Assembly: GCA_028752905.1 (NCBI GenBank) | Contig: JAQNBH010000009.1 | Span: forward strand, 27,867,312-27,931,311 | DNA length: 64,000 nucleotides | Direction of reading: 5' to 3' | From: Cladorhizidae sp. MBARI D1340-BT2 | Lineage: Eukaryota > Porifera > Demospongiae > Poecilosclerida > Cladorhizidae | Shown: piece by piece, positions 12,490 through 24,565 of the stretch | Numbering within the stretch: the stretch's first letter is position 1 | How the letters are laid out: every line of letters starts with the position of its first letter | The notes under the pieces: generated by a model | Database searches by the model: none | Seen by the model: the letters and a program-made list of their open reading frames with translations, nothing else | What the model was told of the DNA's origin: nothing | Program-made: the position numbers and the translations under genes

Positions 12490-12687
12490 AATTGTTTGAC
12501 GTCACAGTTACCTACGTGCTACGGTTCTTAAATTTTTTGATGAAATAGAACAGTCCATCATGCACTTTACGGTAAGTTTTGAATATGTAGAGTCAACGGT
12601 TGATGTTTAATAATTATTAACGCGACGGTCACTCAATCTCGCGCTTCTATGCGGTGAAGCGGTTAAAACACAAACACAGAATCTCCG

Positions 12688-12818
12688 ACTACTTGTACTT
12701 TTCATTGCGCTGCCTGGCACCAGAATGTTAGCAGTTGAATCGGAATGGACTTCCCTGGCTGCTGGGGAGCCACTCTCGAGAACCTGAACTGAAGCCAAGA
12801 CCACCAAGATCACCATAT
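12688..12818 (-). pseudogene. Penelope-like 3'-tail relic, copy 2
   Basis: Duplicate of 5200-5330, nearly identical. It is non-coding and lies directly beside the right TTAA of piggyBac element F. Confidence 0.5.
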
Positions 12819-13295
12819 TTTTTCTGTATTCAGTTATTTATCACAACCTTTTTGAAATAGAAAGCCAAAGTTTGTACTTGTCATCAATAGGAGCCTCTAG
12901 CCCTAGATGCCTACTACTCTAATGCCCTAGCAGTTTTAGAACTTCTATAACTTTTGACAAACATCAGATGAAGAATTGCCAAGAAATATATATATACCAT
13001 GAGATGTGTTTTTTATCTCTCATTTTTTCTCAGCTAATGTTCATTGTGTATCAGTGTCAAGTTAAACAGAAACTTGGAGCTCTGGAGACTGATAATGTAT
13101 TTAGGTTGTATGTGGTGAAAAATGGAAATCATTGACTTCTTTTAATATCATGTAATTCTGACAGTTTGTCCACCTGTTCTTTATATATGCACGCAATTTA
13201 TTATTTAGAGGATCACGATACAGCTGTGATTTATTATCCCTACATATATAGTATGAATGCATTCTTGATTTATATTTTGATTACTGTAACTTTAG

Positions 13296-13461
13296 ACCCT
13301 GGATTGCCTACAAGTGCTGGTAGAAATATTGGGACATTAGAGGTCTTCCATTCAAAAGATCCATACAGGTGTATACTCTATTGTTGTATTTTCTTGATTT
13401 AATGAATGTTTTATTTTTGAGACTCCATCCTTCCCTGATGAGCAAGCCAGTGAAAATCTCG
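13296..13461 (+). pseudogene. mini-exon pair A2/B2 (copy 2), frameshifted
   Basis: Duplicate of 5808-5973, with the same 73-nt A exon (13296-13368) and 40-nt B exon (13422-13461). The frameshift is shared with copy 1 and so is older than the duplication. Confidence 0.5.
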
Positions 13462-13942
13462 GTAGGTGTAACTTACTTTGGAATACTGGATTTATTCAAT
13501 CTGTTTATTTTTCCATGTGGATAATTTTTACACAAATTGATCCATACAATAAACGTGCTTTCATTAAATTAATCAACAAGCACGAAGGATTAAGAAGCAC
13601 GAAGGTTATATTTTTCCTCAGGTTATCCAAGATAAAGGGAATTAATTTAGAAGTTCTATAATTTCAAGATGAAATATATGCCAAAGGAAATGCAACATGA
13701 AATATTGTGTTCATATCCTATTTTTCTCAGCTCATGTTCAAAGATGTCAGTCAAGAAAGTAGGATTACTCTGACAATTTTTACATATGCTCTATAAAAAC
13801 ATGGGCAAGCATTCTTTTAAAACACAATGGGAAAAGTAGGTCCTAAAACTACACCACTCTAGTATGGCACCAAACATTGATTGTATTATCTTAGTATGCA
13901 CACAGTATAAACGCATTCTAAAATGTCCCATTTTTTATCCAG

Positions 13943-14110
13943 GATTGCCTACAAATGATGTTCCAACTTTTGGCCTCTCAGGAGATGGTCTTCCAGCCAT
14001 ACTTGTGAGCCAATACTCTATTATATTGTTTTCTTGCCTATTTTAATGTGTTGCTTTGTTAATCCTACAGGCTCTATCCTTGACTGGTGAGCAAGCCTAT
14101 GAAATTCCTG
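13943..14110 (+). CDS. mini-exon pair A3/B3 with YEIPG motif (copy 2)
   Basis: A3 is 13943-14004 (62 nt, after TTTTTTATCCAG) and reads GLPTNDVPTFGLSGDGLPAIL, one Val-to-Gly change from copy 1. B3 is 14071-14110 (40 nt, after AATCCTACAG, before GTTTGT) and reads ALSLTGEQAYEIP. Both remain open with intact splice sites and phases. As in copy 1, the donor of B3 is GTTTGT rather than the GTATGT of other B exons. Confidence 0.6.
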
Positions 14111-14903
14111 GTTTGTTTGGAATACTGTTTAGATGAGGTGTTTATGACAAAATTCTCTCGGAACAAATAAAGAAATTTTGTAATGTAATAGTCATAAGAA
14201 CCCTAATATTGTATAGGATAGCTTGATTAGAACATCTGTGAGATTTACATCAATATGAATACATGCTAAGAAATATGTCATATGAAAGATTGTCTCTATT
14301 GATAACCTATTTTTCTCAGATCATTTCACAAACATTAAATTTGCACTTCAGTTTGCATAGGAACATAGTCAGCACCTTCCACATTACAAGTATCCACTAT
14401 GCAATTTTCTCTGATGACTGGATGCTTGTAGCGACCGCCCAGTGCATCATAGTAATGTGACAGATAGCAAAGATATAAGGAAAGTTAGCAATAAAAATCC
14501 ATTGGTAGACTTTGTTGAACCTGAAGTCGACTACTTGATAGTTTTAATCAATGAGGGGATCAATAACGCCTTAGCTAAAGTAGAGGCACCAGCTAGACAT
14601 TGAAACAACCAGCAAATCCTCACCTAGGGCTAACTAACCTCTAACTTTATTGCAATGGTAAAACACAACCAGCAAATCCTCACCTAGAGCTAACTAACTT
14701 CTATCTTCATTGCAATGGTAACACAGGGTGTGCATTTTACAATCAACATTCAAATTTCATAATTCAAGCACCCACCTTAGATGTTCAAGGCGAGTGAGTA
14801 GTTCGACTCCCTTTATTTCCCTTAAGGTAGGTATGTATTTTTATAGCCAGGTATTGCACTGGTACTCTCTATATTCAATGGAGGTTGATATTAAAAAAAT
14901 CAT

Positions 14904-15644
14904 GTCTTGGCTGTAACTTATTTAAGCAGTTTCTTAGCATCCTGATGGTAGTTTCTTCCATCTTTAGTTCAAAAAGGAATTCCAGCTTACCATGATACTT
15001 CACTATGGTAGTGCCTGGTGGACATTAAAAAAAATCCATGAAATTTATTTTAAGTCTATCCATAACAAACTAAAATTGGTAAAGAACATAAACACAATAA
15101 TTGAATTGTATGTGTGGAGCTAATCTGAGAGCTGAATCATCAGCTACATGCTCTAGCCTCCTACTGCTCTACAGCTGTAGCATTTTAGAACTTGTATAAT
15201 TTTTTTCAAAATTCTGATGAAGTTCCGATAAATATAGTGTATAAGATGTAGTCAGCTTGTGTTCATTGTGTATTGGTGTAAAGTTAAAACAGCTCTGGCC
15301 AGAGAGTGTGTTACAATGGAGGTAGGTGAAAGTTGGAAGACATTCATCTCCTTTCAAAGTCATATAATATTGACAGTTTTTCCACTTATTCTTTATAAAT
15401 GCACTGTACTTTGTTGATTATTGTGCCACCAAGGATAAGCTCTGATTTATTGTCCTTACATAGTATGAATACATTCTTGATATATACTCAAACTTTAGAT
15501 CCTGGATTGCCTATAAGTGGTGGTCCAAAACTTAGGACATCAGGTCTTCCATCACAACCATCCAGACATGTGAGCCAATAATCTATCGTATTGTTTGCTT
15601 GCTTAATTTTACAGTGATTGTTTTAACTTTCAAACTCAATCCTT
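14904..15644. repeat. partial third copy of the tandem unit
   Basis: Matches the first ~735 bases of copies 1 and 2, with slightly more divergence. Homology stops at ACTCAATCCTT. Beyond it the intact B exon continues, whereas copies 1 and 2 switch to unrelated sequence. So the third copy preserves the state before copies 1 and 2 were rearranged inside exon B1. Confidence 0.9.
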
Positions 15645-15673
15645 TTTGGGTGAACAAGTCTATGAAAATCCTG
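15499..15673 (+). CDS. mini-exon pair A1/B1 (third copy), YENPG
   Basis: A1 is 15499-15569, identical in structure to 587-657 (71 nt, CTTTAG acceptor, GTGAGC donor). B1 is 15634-15673 (40 nt, phase 0-1) before GTATGT and reads TQSFLGEQVYENP. The base pair before B1 is AA instead of AG, so its acceptor looks damaged. The nearest upstream CAG (15612-15614) would bring in an immediate TGA. The pair shows what copies 1 and 2 lost. It is possibly skipped in transcripts. Confidence 0.45.
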
Positions 15674-15674
15674 G

Positions 15675-16790
15675 TATGTGAATACTGAGAGGTTCATTTT
15701 ATTTTACATATTTTAGGCACTGTTAACAAATTAATTCCCTTGACATAAGTAGCCTAATACTCTACAAGTCTAGCTTATTTAAAACACTAATGTTTTTACG
15801 TCAATATGATGAACACATGCCGAGAATGAAAGGTTGTGTCTCTTCAGTCTGTGTATGCAACATAATTGTGCTTTGTATGTAACAAATGATCACAATAGAG
15901 TTTGCTCTGATGTATGATTTTAGTGGGTGTGTGTAGTGATTGCCCAGTGCATGTGACAAATAACAATGAAAGAGACAAGTAGGGATGTAGATACATTGGT
16001 AGTGTGGCAGAGCCAGAGAAACAAGTTCATTAGTCCAATACTAACCAGCTGTATGTGGGCATGTAGTAAATATTAGTTAGCTACTATAACATGTATAATA
16101 CCATGTATTTACCTATAGTCTTACCTATAGTCTTAGTGATGTATAATTATTCAAATTGTATGCATGTCAGAAAAGTGGTCATAACAGCAGTCAGAGTAAC
16201 TTGTTTGAGAACAGTTGAGTTGTTTTGTCTTTTGCTGTGTCTTCTATATCTTATTTATTTATCCTCTTAATATATTTACACCTATCTGAACTCTTAACAG
16301 TCTAGCTAGTTGTCTAGAATTGTACTAAGTTGAACATTTATTGAAGTTGAATAAGCAGTAGCTACTTGTTGAATAGACTGAACTCAGTCGGTTACAGGTA
16401 GACTTGGCTGAAAATTAAGTCGACCACTTTGAAGTTTTAAAGAAAGAGAGGATCAAGAACAACACTACTTAAGCGTTAATCATCTGGTAGTCATGATGAC
16501 ATTCACCTTCATTATAAACTTAACCCTCCCATCACCAGAGTGATTAATTAAAAAATACTACAAATGAATCCAAGGATTGTGTTGCAAGTTAATGTCTGAT
16601 GGAGAGACGGACAATTACTTTTAGCATGATTACCAATACAAACAAAAATTTAATTCTTAGCGTTATTGCCGTAATCCCAAGCCTAGACCATATTGCTTTA
16701 GGTATTCTACTACTCCAAGTGCAGGCCTAACACTATACACTGATCTGTAAATTATTGATGTCATACAATTGTATTGCTTGTACTGTTATA
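15675..16790. other. no gene recognised
   Basis: AT-rich single-copy sequence with stops in all frames. I see no splice-bounded open exon, RNA gene or transposon terminus here. Confidence 0.5.
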
Positions 16791-16791
16791 G

Positions 16792-16974
16792 GTAGAAATA
16801 TTGAAGCTTACAGATAGCAAACTTTTGCAAGGCTTGGAGGAGAAACCCCCCCCAGATATTGAGCACGACAAACATTTCCAGTTTGGCAAGGCCATTATCC
16901 GTGATGATTATTTCCAGTTTAGCAAACCTTTCATACCTAGAGTATCCAAATGGAAATTAAACATCCATTTTTAA
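16792..16974 (+). CDS. candidate 60-codon terminal exon
   Basis: After a pyrimidine-rich TGTTATAG acceptor, one frame (phase 0) stays open for 60 codons to TAA. It begins VEILKLTDSKLLQGLEEK and includes FQFGKAIIRDDYFQFSKP, a short internal repeat of Phe-Gln-Phe-Gly/Ser-Lys. Phase 0 entry would be compatible with splicing after an A-type mini-exon, which also ends in phase 0. There is no match to a family I know. The evidence is only the acceptor, the open frame in AT-rich DNA and the non-random composition, so it may be chance. Confidence 0.3.
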   Translation, partial: VEILKLTDSKLLQGLEEKPPPDIEHDKHFQFGKAIIRDDYFQFSKPFIPRVSKWKLNIHF

Positions 16975-18410
16975 GATATCAGAAGCTTTACCTGATCCCA
17001 AGGAAGCATATCCATTGTGGGCTGCTGTGTTTTCCCATGCCTTTTACTGTCATTCTTCCCTTCTAATTTCAATTCTCGTTATTCTGCTGTTTCAGAAGCA
17101 CTCTTTGACTTTTCTCTCTGATTTTTCCCCCCTTTATTCAGGAAAAAATCAGCAAGCTGCTCTGCTGAAAAAAATGTCTGTGCATGTAGCTATCATTTTA
17201 GTATGGACATGCACACAAGAATCTGCTCATATACACATGACCACCATTTTCCCATTAATCACACTTCCATAGCTAGATAACGCTGTATCTGTTGGCCTCC
17301 AGGAGTGCTGTACCAGCTTGCATTGTATTTTTTCATCAGTAGACTTCCTTCTTTGGTCCTAACCTGGATGAGTACAGCTGCTGTAGTTTGTAGCTAGAGT
17401 TTTCTTGCAGAACTCTAGAGGCAAGTGCTGTACTGAAAACAATAACAGAATCTGCTAACCTAAGCTGTGTATGCTTGGAAAGTTAGTGTATAGTTAATCT
17501 GAGGATTGTTTTCTTTCTGTGGATCCTGCCTTGTACAATGCAGTAGTTAAACTACAAATGAGGTTGTAGCTATAGCTTTCTTACAGCTATCTCAAGTGCT
17601 CCATTCTATATACTACTATGTCACACTTTGTCTGTTTTAAGCTTCTAGACCGCTAAGGCATTCTTTAAGGTTGAGTTAGAGGCATAGTATTGTGGTGCTC
17701 CCTTCCTTGTAGAAACTTGGACAGATTGACGCTAGAAGCTTTACCTGTGCCTAAGGAAGTGTCTGAATGGTGGGTGAATGATGCCGAGCGGTAGCTAGCA
17801 ATGAAAGCAATAAATAATTAACTACAGCTATGATTGATTTTGAACACAAATAACTTTCAATGTGTAGCTAGCTATATTATCTTGCTAGATAGAGCTAAAG
17901 TATGATAGTAAGGGAATTCATAAACTGTCTCTAAAAATATCCTTGTTTTGTCTGCTGATTGAGTTGATGCTGGTTGTAGCTAATACCTGATTTATTGTCC
18001 AAGTTTCTTCATGCATGAGCCTCCACTCTCTCCTCTCAAACATTATACATTAGGACGGTTAAAATACAAAGGTTGTACAAGGTAATGTTATTTCTCACAC
18101 ACGCATGCACATACACACATCACACACACAAATCCTAAAGCCAAACTGAGCATTCATGGCCAACTACTTGGTTGACTCGGAGTGGACAGAGGCCTGGTTG
18201 CTATTTTGGGAAGGAATTCCTGTGAAATGAAAATGTATTCATTATACCCCAATATAAAATCTATATTTCTATAATGATTTCAGTTAACTATTTTGAGATT
18301 TCAGTACAGACCATATTCATACCAGTGGCTTCCAGAGTAAACCCACAGAGTATTGAAACATATTAGCTTCTTTATAAGCATAGTTCTGTTTTCAGCCTAA
18401 GTAGCAATTC
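16975..18410. other. no gene recognised; CA-rich patch near 18090
   Basis: Single-copy AT-rich DNA. A GAAGCTTTACCTG..CCAAGGAAG phrase recurs at about 16982 and 17737, hinting at an old local duplication. A short (CA)n-type tract lies at 18097-18135. No coding evidence. Confidence 0.5.
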
Positions 18411-18529
18411 TCACTTGTCTATGCAGCCAGTTCTTACTGCAACTAGGTTGTTTTCTCTTACAATTCCTAATTTAATATGCCTAGTAGGAGGAGTTATAAT
18501 TTTTTTACAGGTGAACCTACAATTGAATA

Positions 18530-18552
18530 CATACATACATACATACATACCT
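18530..18552. repeat. (CATA)n microsatellite
   Basis: About six ATAC units. The array lies where the minus-strand protease frame of the neighbouring retroelement relic breaks off. Confidence 0.9.
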
Positions 18553-20729
18553 ATATATGGTTTGCCAAGTTTTCCGTCCAGCTCCCCAGGTTTGCAACAA
18601 CTATGGTCCTGTCTGCTCCCATATCAATGCGCATTCTGCATTCTCTCTGGCCTACCCTGCCTTCTACATATAGAGCTGGTTGTCTGATGGCTGTTATTGT
18701 AGACTCAGTCATTTCACTGTGTTTTTCCATCCTAACTTCGATCTCATACCCAGAATTGTCACATTTCGACCTTCTGCTTAAACATGTAGACACAAAGTTA
18801 ACTCTATCCCCAGACTTATCTTGAGGCTTTCCCGGAGTGCTACTGTAAAACGTGTTATTTACGTCACCCATACACTAACTGTACTTTGGGTTATGGTGTC
18901 CTTCCTTGCTGTCTTGGTCGACGTCGCAACAATGAGTGCCAGTTCCGGAGATGAATGTCTTCATTCCATTGATTTCTTGACCAGTCTCCCGGGGAACTCC
19001 TCGGTTTCGTGCATGGCAGTCATTTTTTGTGGAATTTAATATTCATGGCTTGTCGCTCTGTCATGAAGTTGGCGACTTCCAGGAACATCTCAGGTTTCCA
19101 TGGTTTGCATCCTCCAGTGAGTAAAAGGAGAGAAATTTTCCTGTTGCCACTGTCTGGGCATCCTCTTTTATTGTATTACAGATTTCCATGAACATCTGCC
19201 AAACTTAGTAATACTCTTAGAATTTTTGTAGCTGCATCACCATCTTTCCTTCGGAACGACCAGAACTCTCACTCACAGGCTTCTTTGCAACGTCCGAGCT
19301 CCTTCAGCAAGGCCATTTTCAGCAAATTGTAGTCTACTTTAGCCTCCTCCATGACAGATGTTGTGTAAGCTATAGATGCAGTTGCCATCACTAGAGGACC
19401 ATGTGGTTTTCCCATTCATCCTTGTTGAACTCTGCTGTGGAAAGCATGTCTTCAAAGTTTCGGAGGTAGGATGCAGGCTGTTCCTTGTCCATCCATGGAG
19501 CAATTTTATCTGCCAGCTTCCGTTTCTATCTCTGACTCGTCGGCTGTCGTCACTATGCCACATATAGTTTTGGTTTCGTGCTGAAACTTGATTTACATTA
19601 GATGTGTTCTCTTTTGTGCTGTCCTTCGCTTTGAGTTATTATGATCGGCTTTCTTCGGCTTCTTTATGTTCAATCCTTCTGCTCTCCCTTTTCACTTCTA
19701 TTCTCTGATTTGACAATCTTCTGCTTCACTTTCTCTGGTTCGATGTTCTTCCGCTACTCTTTCTCTGGTTCAACGTTCTTCCACTTCTCTTTCTCATTCT
19801 TCCGCTACTCTTTCTCTGGTTCGACGTTCTTCCGCTACTCTTTCTCTGATTCGATAATCTCCTGCTTCTCTTTCTCTTTGTTCGACCTTTTTCCACTTCT
19901 CTTTCTCTGGTTAAACGTTCTTCCACTTCTCTTTCTCTTCTTCGACGTTCTTCCGCTTCCCTTTCTCTTGGTTCAACCTTTTTCTACTTCTCTTTCTCTG
20001 ATTCGACAATCTTCTGCTTCACTTTCTCTGTTTCGATGTTCTTCCACTCTCTTTCTCTTGTTCAACGTTCTTCCACTGCTCTTTCTCTGATTTGACAATC
20101 TTCCGCTCCTCCTTCTCTTTGTTCGACCTTTTTCCATTCTCTTTCTCTGGTTCAACATTCTTACACTTCTCTTTCTCTTGTTCGACGTTCTTCCGCTTCT
20201 CTTTCTCTTGTTGGACATTCTTCCGCCTCTCTTTCTCTTTGTTCGACCTTTTTCCACTTCTCTTTCTCTGATTCGACAATCTTCCGCTACTGTTTCTCTT
20301 GTTCGATGTTCTTCTGCTTCACTTTCTCTTGGTTTGACCATTTTTTACTTCTCATTCACTGATTCGACAATCTTCCTCTTCTCTTTCTCTTGTTCGACGT
20401 TCTTCCGCTTCTCTTTCTCTGGTTCAACGTCAATGTTTTTCTGCTTCTCTTTCTCTTGTTCGACATTCTTCCTCTTCTCTACCTTCGATTCTTCTGTTCT
20501 CCTCCATAGTCAGGATTAATGTCTGGATGGCCTCCAGTGGGTTGGGGAATTCTGTTGTAGTCCTTGTCATTTATGGTCGATGGCTTGACTAGCCATTCCT
20601 GATTGCCATATTTGTGTCCTCCATGTCGGTCATCTGAACTTGCTTTCTTTGGAGTTTCTCAGTTTACTCCCCTCGCTCTGTTCTGTCTGCTCTCTCAGAC
20701 TTGGCATTCGCCTTGTTACTTGATGTCAT
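18551..20729 (-). pseudogene. Ty3/gypsy-like gag and protease relic
   Basis: Read on the minus strand from an ATG at 20729 (MTSSNKANAKSERADRT), with several stops in the first 200 bases. Next comes a long Arg/Glu-rich repeat region (TREREAEERR-type decapeptide). A capsid-like segment near 19560-19350 includes PWMDKEQPASYLRNFEDML and ALLKELGRC. Last is a retropepsin-like frame at 18871-18551 with VGQRECRMRIDMGADRTIVV. The active-site triplet Asp-Thr/Ser-Gly is Asp-Met-Gly here, which suggests decay. The layout (gag then protease) fits an LTR retrotransposon. No reverse transcriptase or LTR was found, since the homology ends at the CATA array. Frames are shifted between the segments. Confidence 0.6.
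19720..20485. repeat. 30-bp minisatellite in gag relic
   Basis: Unit close to TTCTTCCGCTTCTCTTTCTC plus about ten bases (TGGTTCGACG), some 25 imperfect units. On the minus strand 30 bp equals ten codons, so the array encodes an Arg/Glu-rich, probably coiled-coil, repeat within gag. Confidence 0.85.
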
Positions 20730-20759
20730 TTCGTGATTAAAATGGGGGGCAAAATACAA

Positions 20760-22685
20760 AAATACACAATATGTAAATAATATGCAAACATTCTGCACAA
20801 TATCAAACAATATACACACAGAAATGCTGAAAACGTGCTCTCACTTCTCCGAATCAACCAAGCTGAGCCAAGTGCTGGCCACAGTTCCAATTATATGCTT
20901 GGCCAAACTCCATCCAGCTGTCTTCTATATGTTTCTGGAAAAAATAAGATTGAGCAACACACTAGCTCTCTTACTAACCAGTCCACTTTGAGGCCTGACA
21001 CTTCCCTTGTAGAGAAACAGAGTCTAGAAGATTTGCCCGAGCATAAATAATGGTGAATGACACCAAGTGCTAGCTAGCAATGAGTTCAATAACTGTGTGT
21101 GTGGACAAAATATCTCCATTAGCTATATGTCACAATCTTGTATGCACGCTTACACTACTATTGGAATATGCGGGAAAGGGCGAGGCAATCCTTGGGCTTG
21201 GCCTGAATGGGAATGGTCAGTATACTGGAGGGGAACTGGCAGGAACATTGCATAGCAAAGTATATGAAGCTGGTGCCTAATTGTCTGTAAAACAATACCA
21301 CTTCATCGCAAGTCAAATATGAAAAATTTCATATAAGAATTATAATTTTGGTTTAGATTAATGACATTAGTTTCCACAAAATCCGATTTTGAATTCAAGT
21401 TTAAGTACATTTAAATTGAATTGCTAATATATATCTAGATAGACCCTCTCCAGAAATGCTAATACTAAAACTGGATACTATCACTAACCTGAGAAGCCTT
21501 CCTGGTCTATTCTGCATCTGAATCTTGATCAATACTTTGTCTGGCATGAAGCAAGTGAAGTGGCCATTGATTTGATGGACCCATGAGCTGCAGTGAGAAT
21601 TCCTAGGTAACTGAAGATGACTATACCTTCTTCTTCCTCATCAGAATCTTCCTAAAGATAGCTATATCACCCCTGGTGACTTAAGTAATGAGGTCATCCA
21701 AGTTACTCTCTCATCAATTCGATGATTTTCTAGACAAGAGATCGTTGGTAGTTTTTAAAATATATTTGGCAACATTTTCTGGACCCTATATGCAATCTTA
21801 GAGTAGGACATAACAATTGGAAAATTGTAGCAATCATGCGGTGTTTTATGTGTTTTTTAAACTTGCTCTGCTATATTGTGCTTACAGAGGATTGGTTAAG
21901 GACATGATCAGTGATCTTGCTGGCAGGGTGGTTCACTGTTGCTAAGTTCTCACTGCTTTTGTGAATCTCATTATTTGGAATCATGCTTCTCTATTTTCTT
22001 CACTATTGGCTGAATAAGAAGGGTGGAGTTGTGAGGCCTGCGACTGTCAGTTTTAACCTAATGAGTTGGCAGGCAAATGTGTACAGGATGTGGGAAGTCA
22101 TCTTTCAGTACTAACTTCTATGGTCCATTTTTATTCTTCTTTTTGTGAGAGGTCCGCACCATGATTTGTTAACCCCATTCATATTGAACATGGTCATCTT
22201 GAGATTTGTATATACCTAAAGTGGTTGAGCTAATGTGCATCAAGTATTAGCTTATGAGGCTATAAATGAGCACTCAGGAGCATTGAGAAACATTTATAGC
22301 TTGTGTAGCTCTAGTTATTGTGGATGAGCAACTCTAGACCAAATAGAACCTGCATCCCTTTATTTTGTGCCTGCACACCAGAGATGTTTGTATTGTTAAT
22401 TATATCATACTCTGCGAACATGCTGGTAGCAATTGCCAGATTGGCTAAACCATGTTTGTCTGCCCAAGGTTATCACCTGTTACTGTTAGGATAAATCTTT
22501 GTTAAATGTATGTTTTATAAGTGATAAAAAAGTTTTGTAGAATAGCTTCCTTACTCATATTAAATATGCAATTGTAAAGCTTGTTCTAAAATTTCTTGTA
22601 AGCTAGGGTTGATTCGACAACCCGTTGGGTATATAGTTACTTATAATTATGTATTCTACGAATGGATTTTGGTTGATTTATAAAT
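20760..22685. other. no gene recognised
   Basis: Mostly single-copy sequence. A short open stretch ending at 21280 (GLGLNGNGQYTGGELAG) has no clear acceptor or family resemblance. A phrase around GCTAGCTAGCAATGA near 21070 recurs at 17790. Nothing else is supportable. Confidence 0.45.
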
Positions 22686-22689
22686 TTAG

Positions 22690-22853
22690 AGACTGGAAAA
22701 TTTCAGCCAAATCTTGGGAGATCGGAAGGATCTTCTTTGCAACAAGCCTCTGCCACTGTGAGTCTTTTCTATTCCATTAACTTGCTTATTGATGTTGATA
22801 ATTTACTCATCAGAGTGAATCCATTTCTGATGAAGAAGCCTATGAAAATCCTG
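22690..22853 (+). CDS. mini-exon pair A0/B0 with YENPG motif
   Basis: A0 is 22690-22757 (68 nt, phase 1-0, after TAAATTTAG, before GTGAGT) and contains TGKFQPNLGRSEGSSLQQAS. It is a diverged A exon lacking the PGLPT motif. B0 is 22814-22853 (40 nt, phase 0-1, after ACTCATCAG, before GTATGT) and reads SESISDEEAYENP with Gly split across the junction. Lengths, phases and the A-B order match the other cassettes. This is the last pair before the Pro-rich and Death-domain exons and looks intact. Tyr in a Glu-Asn-Pro context suggests phosphotyrosine docking, by inference only. Confidence 0.6.
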
Positions 22854-23171
22854 GTATGTTTGATTGATTATGGATACTGTAAAAAAAAAAATTAATGATA
22901 ACATTTTGCATGGCATAACTATTATTTTGTAAATGTAACTTTTTCCCTCATAAGTCCATTAAAGCTATCATCGGTTTGCAAATACAATAAGCTGATAGTT
23001 TTGTAATAGAAGTAACTCATAGAGGTGAGCAAATAAAAGCTACATTGCAGACAGATTCGTAGCAAATAAATCTGTTCAGAAATACCTCCTACCTAGAGAT
23101 TGAGCATGAGTTATAGGTGGACATCCCTCACTGGATTTTTAGTGGCAGTCAAAATAATCCACGGCATTTAA

Positions 23172-23850
23172 TCATGTATCTGAGGGGACAATGGCATAGT
23201 TTTCCTTTTATTTTTTTTTAACTTATGGTTACCACTTTAGAGCTCCGTAAATTCTGTATGTAAACTTCATTGTATGGACTTCATATATAGCTTAATTGAT
23301 AGGTCTCTCTGTGTGCTATCTTTTGATACTAAATTATTTTTTTAGGTATAACTATAGCCAAGTTACTAGACCTAAAGTAGAGGGAACTTCAAAACCTGAA
23401 TGCCTGAATTGGCCGCATAAATATCTCCATATTGTAAAGTGCTAAAGATTTGAAATTAGCACCAGTGGCTAGAGGAAGCTCTACTCTATTAAATGAGTGT
23501 TTTCATTAGGTGTTAAAATGTAAGTACATGGTCAGGCGTGTGGGTGAAATGTAGCTTCCTCTAGCCACTGGTGCTAATTTCAAATCTTTAGCACTTTGCA
23601 ATCTGGAGATATTTATGCGGCCAATTCAGGCATTCAGGTTTTAAAGTTCCCTCCACTCAAGGTATAGTAACGTGGCTATAGATATGAAAAATATTTCAGT
23701 ATTAAAAGAGAGCACACAGAGAGACCTATCTTTTGAGGCATATAATTATTAAGGCCATTCCATGAAGTTTACAGAATCTACGGAGCTCTAAATTGGTAAA
23801 CATAAGTAAAAGGGAAAATAATTAAAAAAATACCGTTGCCCCCCCTTAGT
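23172..23850. mobile_element. foldback (hairpin) element
   Basis: Two arms of about 300 bp, 23172-23500 and 23552-23850, are inverted copies of each other. For example AGCTTCCTCTAGCCACTGG at 23552 is the reverse complement of the phrase ending near 23485, and GAGCTCCGTA..TTCTGTA appears in both outer arms. A ~50 bp spacer separates them. The outer ends (GAGGGGACAATGG and, inverted, AGGGGGGGCAACGG) are similar. It is non-coding, probably a non-autonomous foldback DNA element. I could not fix a target duplication. Confidence 0.75.
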
Positions 23851-24359
23851 GATTGATCAAACAATTTTTTGTCTTTTATTATAATTATATATCTGTAGCT
23901 ATTACATATTTCAATGCAAAACTTTTAACAAAATTTAAGAAAAGGAATCCATTCACTAATGCCTCTTTCTCAGCAGTAAAAAGATAAGAAAAAGAATGTT
24001 CAGTCATGGTTGTTAATAAAATATATTTTTTTAAATCTTGGTCACTCACTCAAACTTGAAATACATTTTTTTCTTCTTTTATAATGATTTGCACACTGGA
24101 CATGTACAGTTTTTAAAGATGTTGAGCTTTGTGGAGCATTTTTATAATTTTTGGTTGTTTTGCAGAGCCTGCTTGCCTTCTTCCTGGCTATTGTACTTGA
24201 TAAAAATATCTCGGGGTATTTACTCCAATTCTTAATATTTCAGGATGGTTCACGTCATATTGTGAACCAGCCTTTAGAATAAAAACTATGGAGTATGAAT
24301 ATATCCTTAACAACCCATTGAGTTTGAGTTGCATGTAGGCACACTTAACATACAGTATA

Positions 24360-24565
24360 GGGGTGGGGCTAAAGCTGGGGCCAGAGTTAGGGCTATGGCT
24401 AGTATTTTATAATTAGGTCTACGGCTAGAGATATGGCTAAGGTTGGGGCTGAGATAGGGCTAAAGCTAGGAGTATAGTTGGGCTTGGACTAGAATGGGGC
24501 TAAGGAGGGATAGAGTTAGGGCAAAGGCTAGCGCTAAAGTTAGGGCTAATACTAGAGCTAGGCGT
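24360..24565. repeat. degenerate GGGCTA-type hexamer repeat (left arm)
   Basis: Loose array of GGGCTA/GGGCTAAAGCTA-like words; the inverted copy lies at 63420-63700. No coding content. Confidence 0.7.

Larger units (their letters stand above)
10927..12662 (-). mobile_element. internally deleted piggyBac element F, copy 2
   Basis: Duplicate of the element at 3503-5175, bounded by TTAA at 10923-10926 and 12663-12666. The left tip has drifted from CCC to CGC. It was copied with the surrounding module rather than transposed, since the flanks are identical to those of copy 1. Confidence 0.85.
7420..14903. repeat. 7.4 kb tandem duplication, copy 2
   Basis: Direct copy of 1-7419. The offset is 7419 bases at the left, 7425 near 11140 and about 7488 near 13170. 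Most of the difference comes from extra 18-bp minisatellite units inside the piggyBac relic. Gene content and order match copy 1. Confidence 0.95.

Noticed and set aside
17015..17272. 85-codon + strand frame starting at 17015
   Set aside because: Low-complexity hydrophobic reading, no acceptor/donor logic, no family resemblance.
24360..24565. True telomeric array
   Set aside because: Hexamers are too irregular, and the array is internal and inverted-duplicated.
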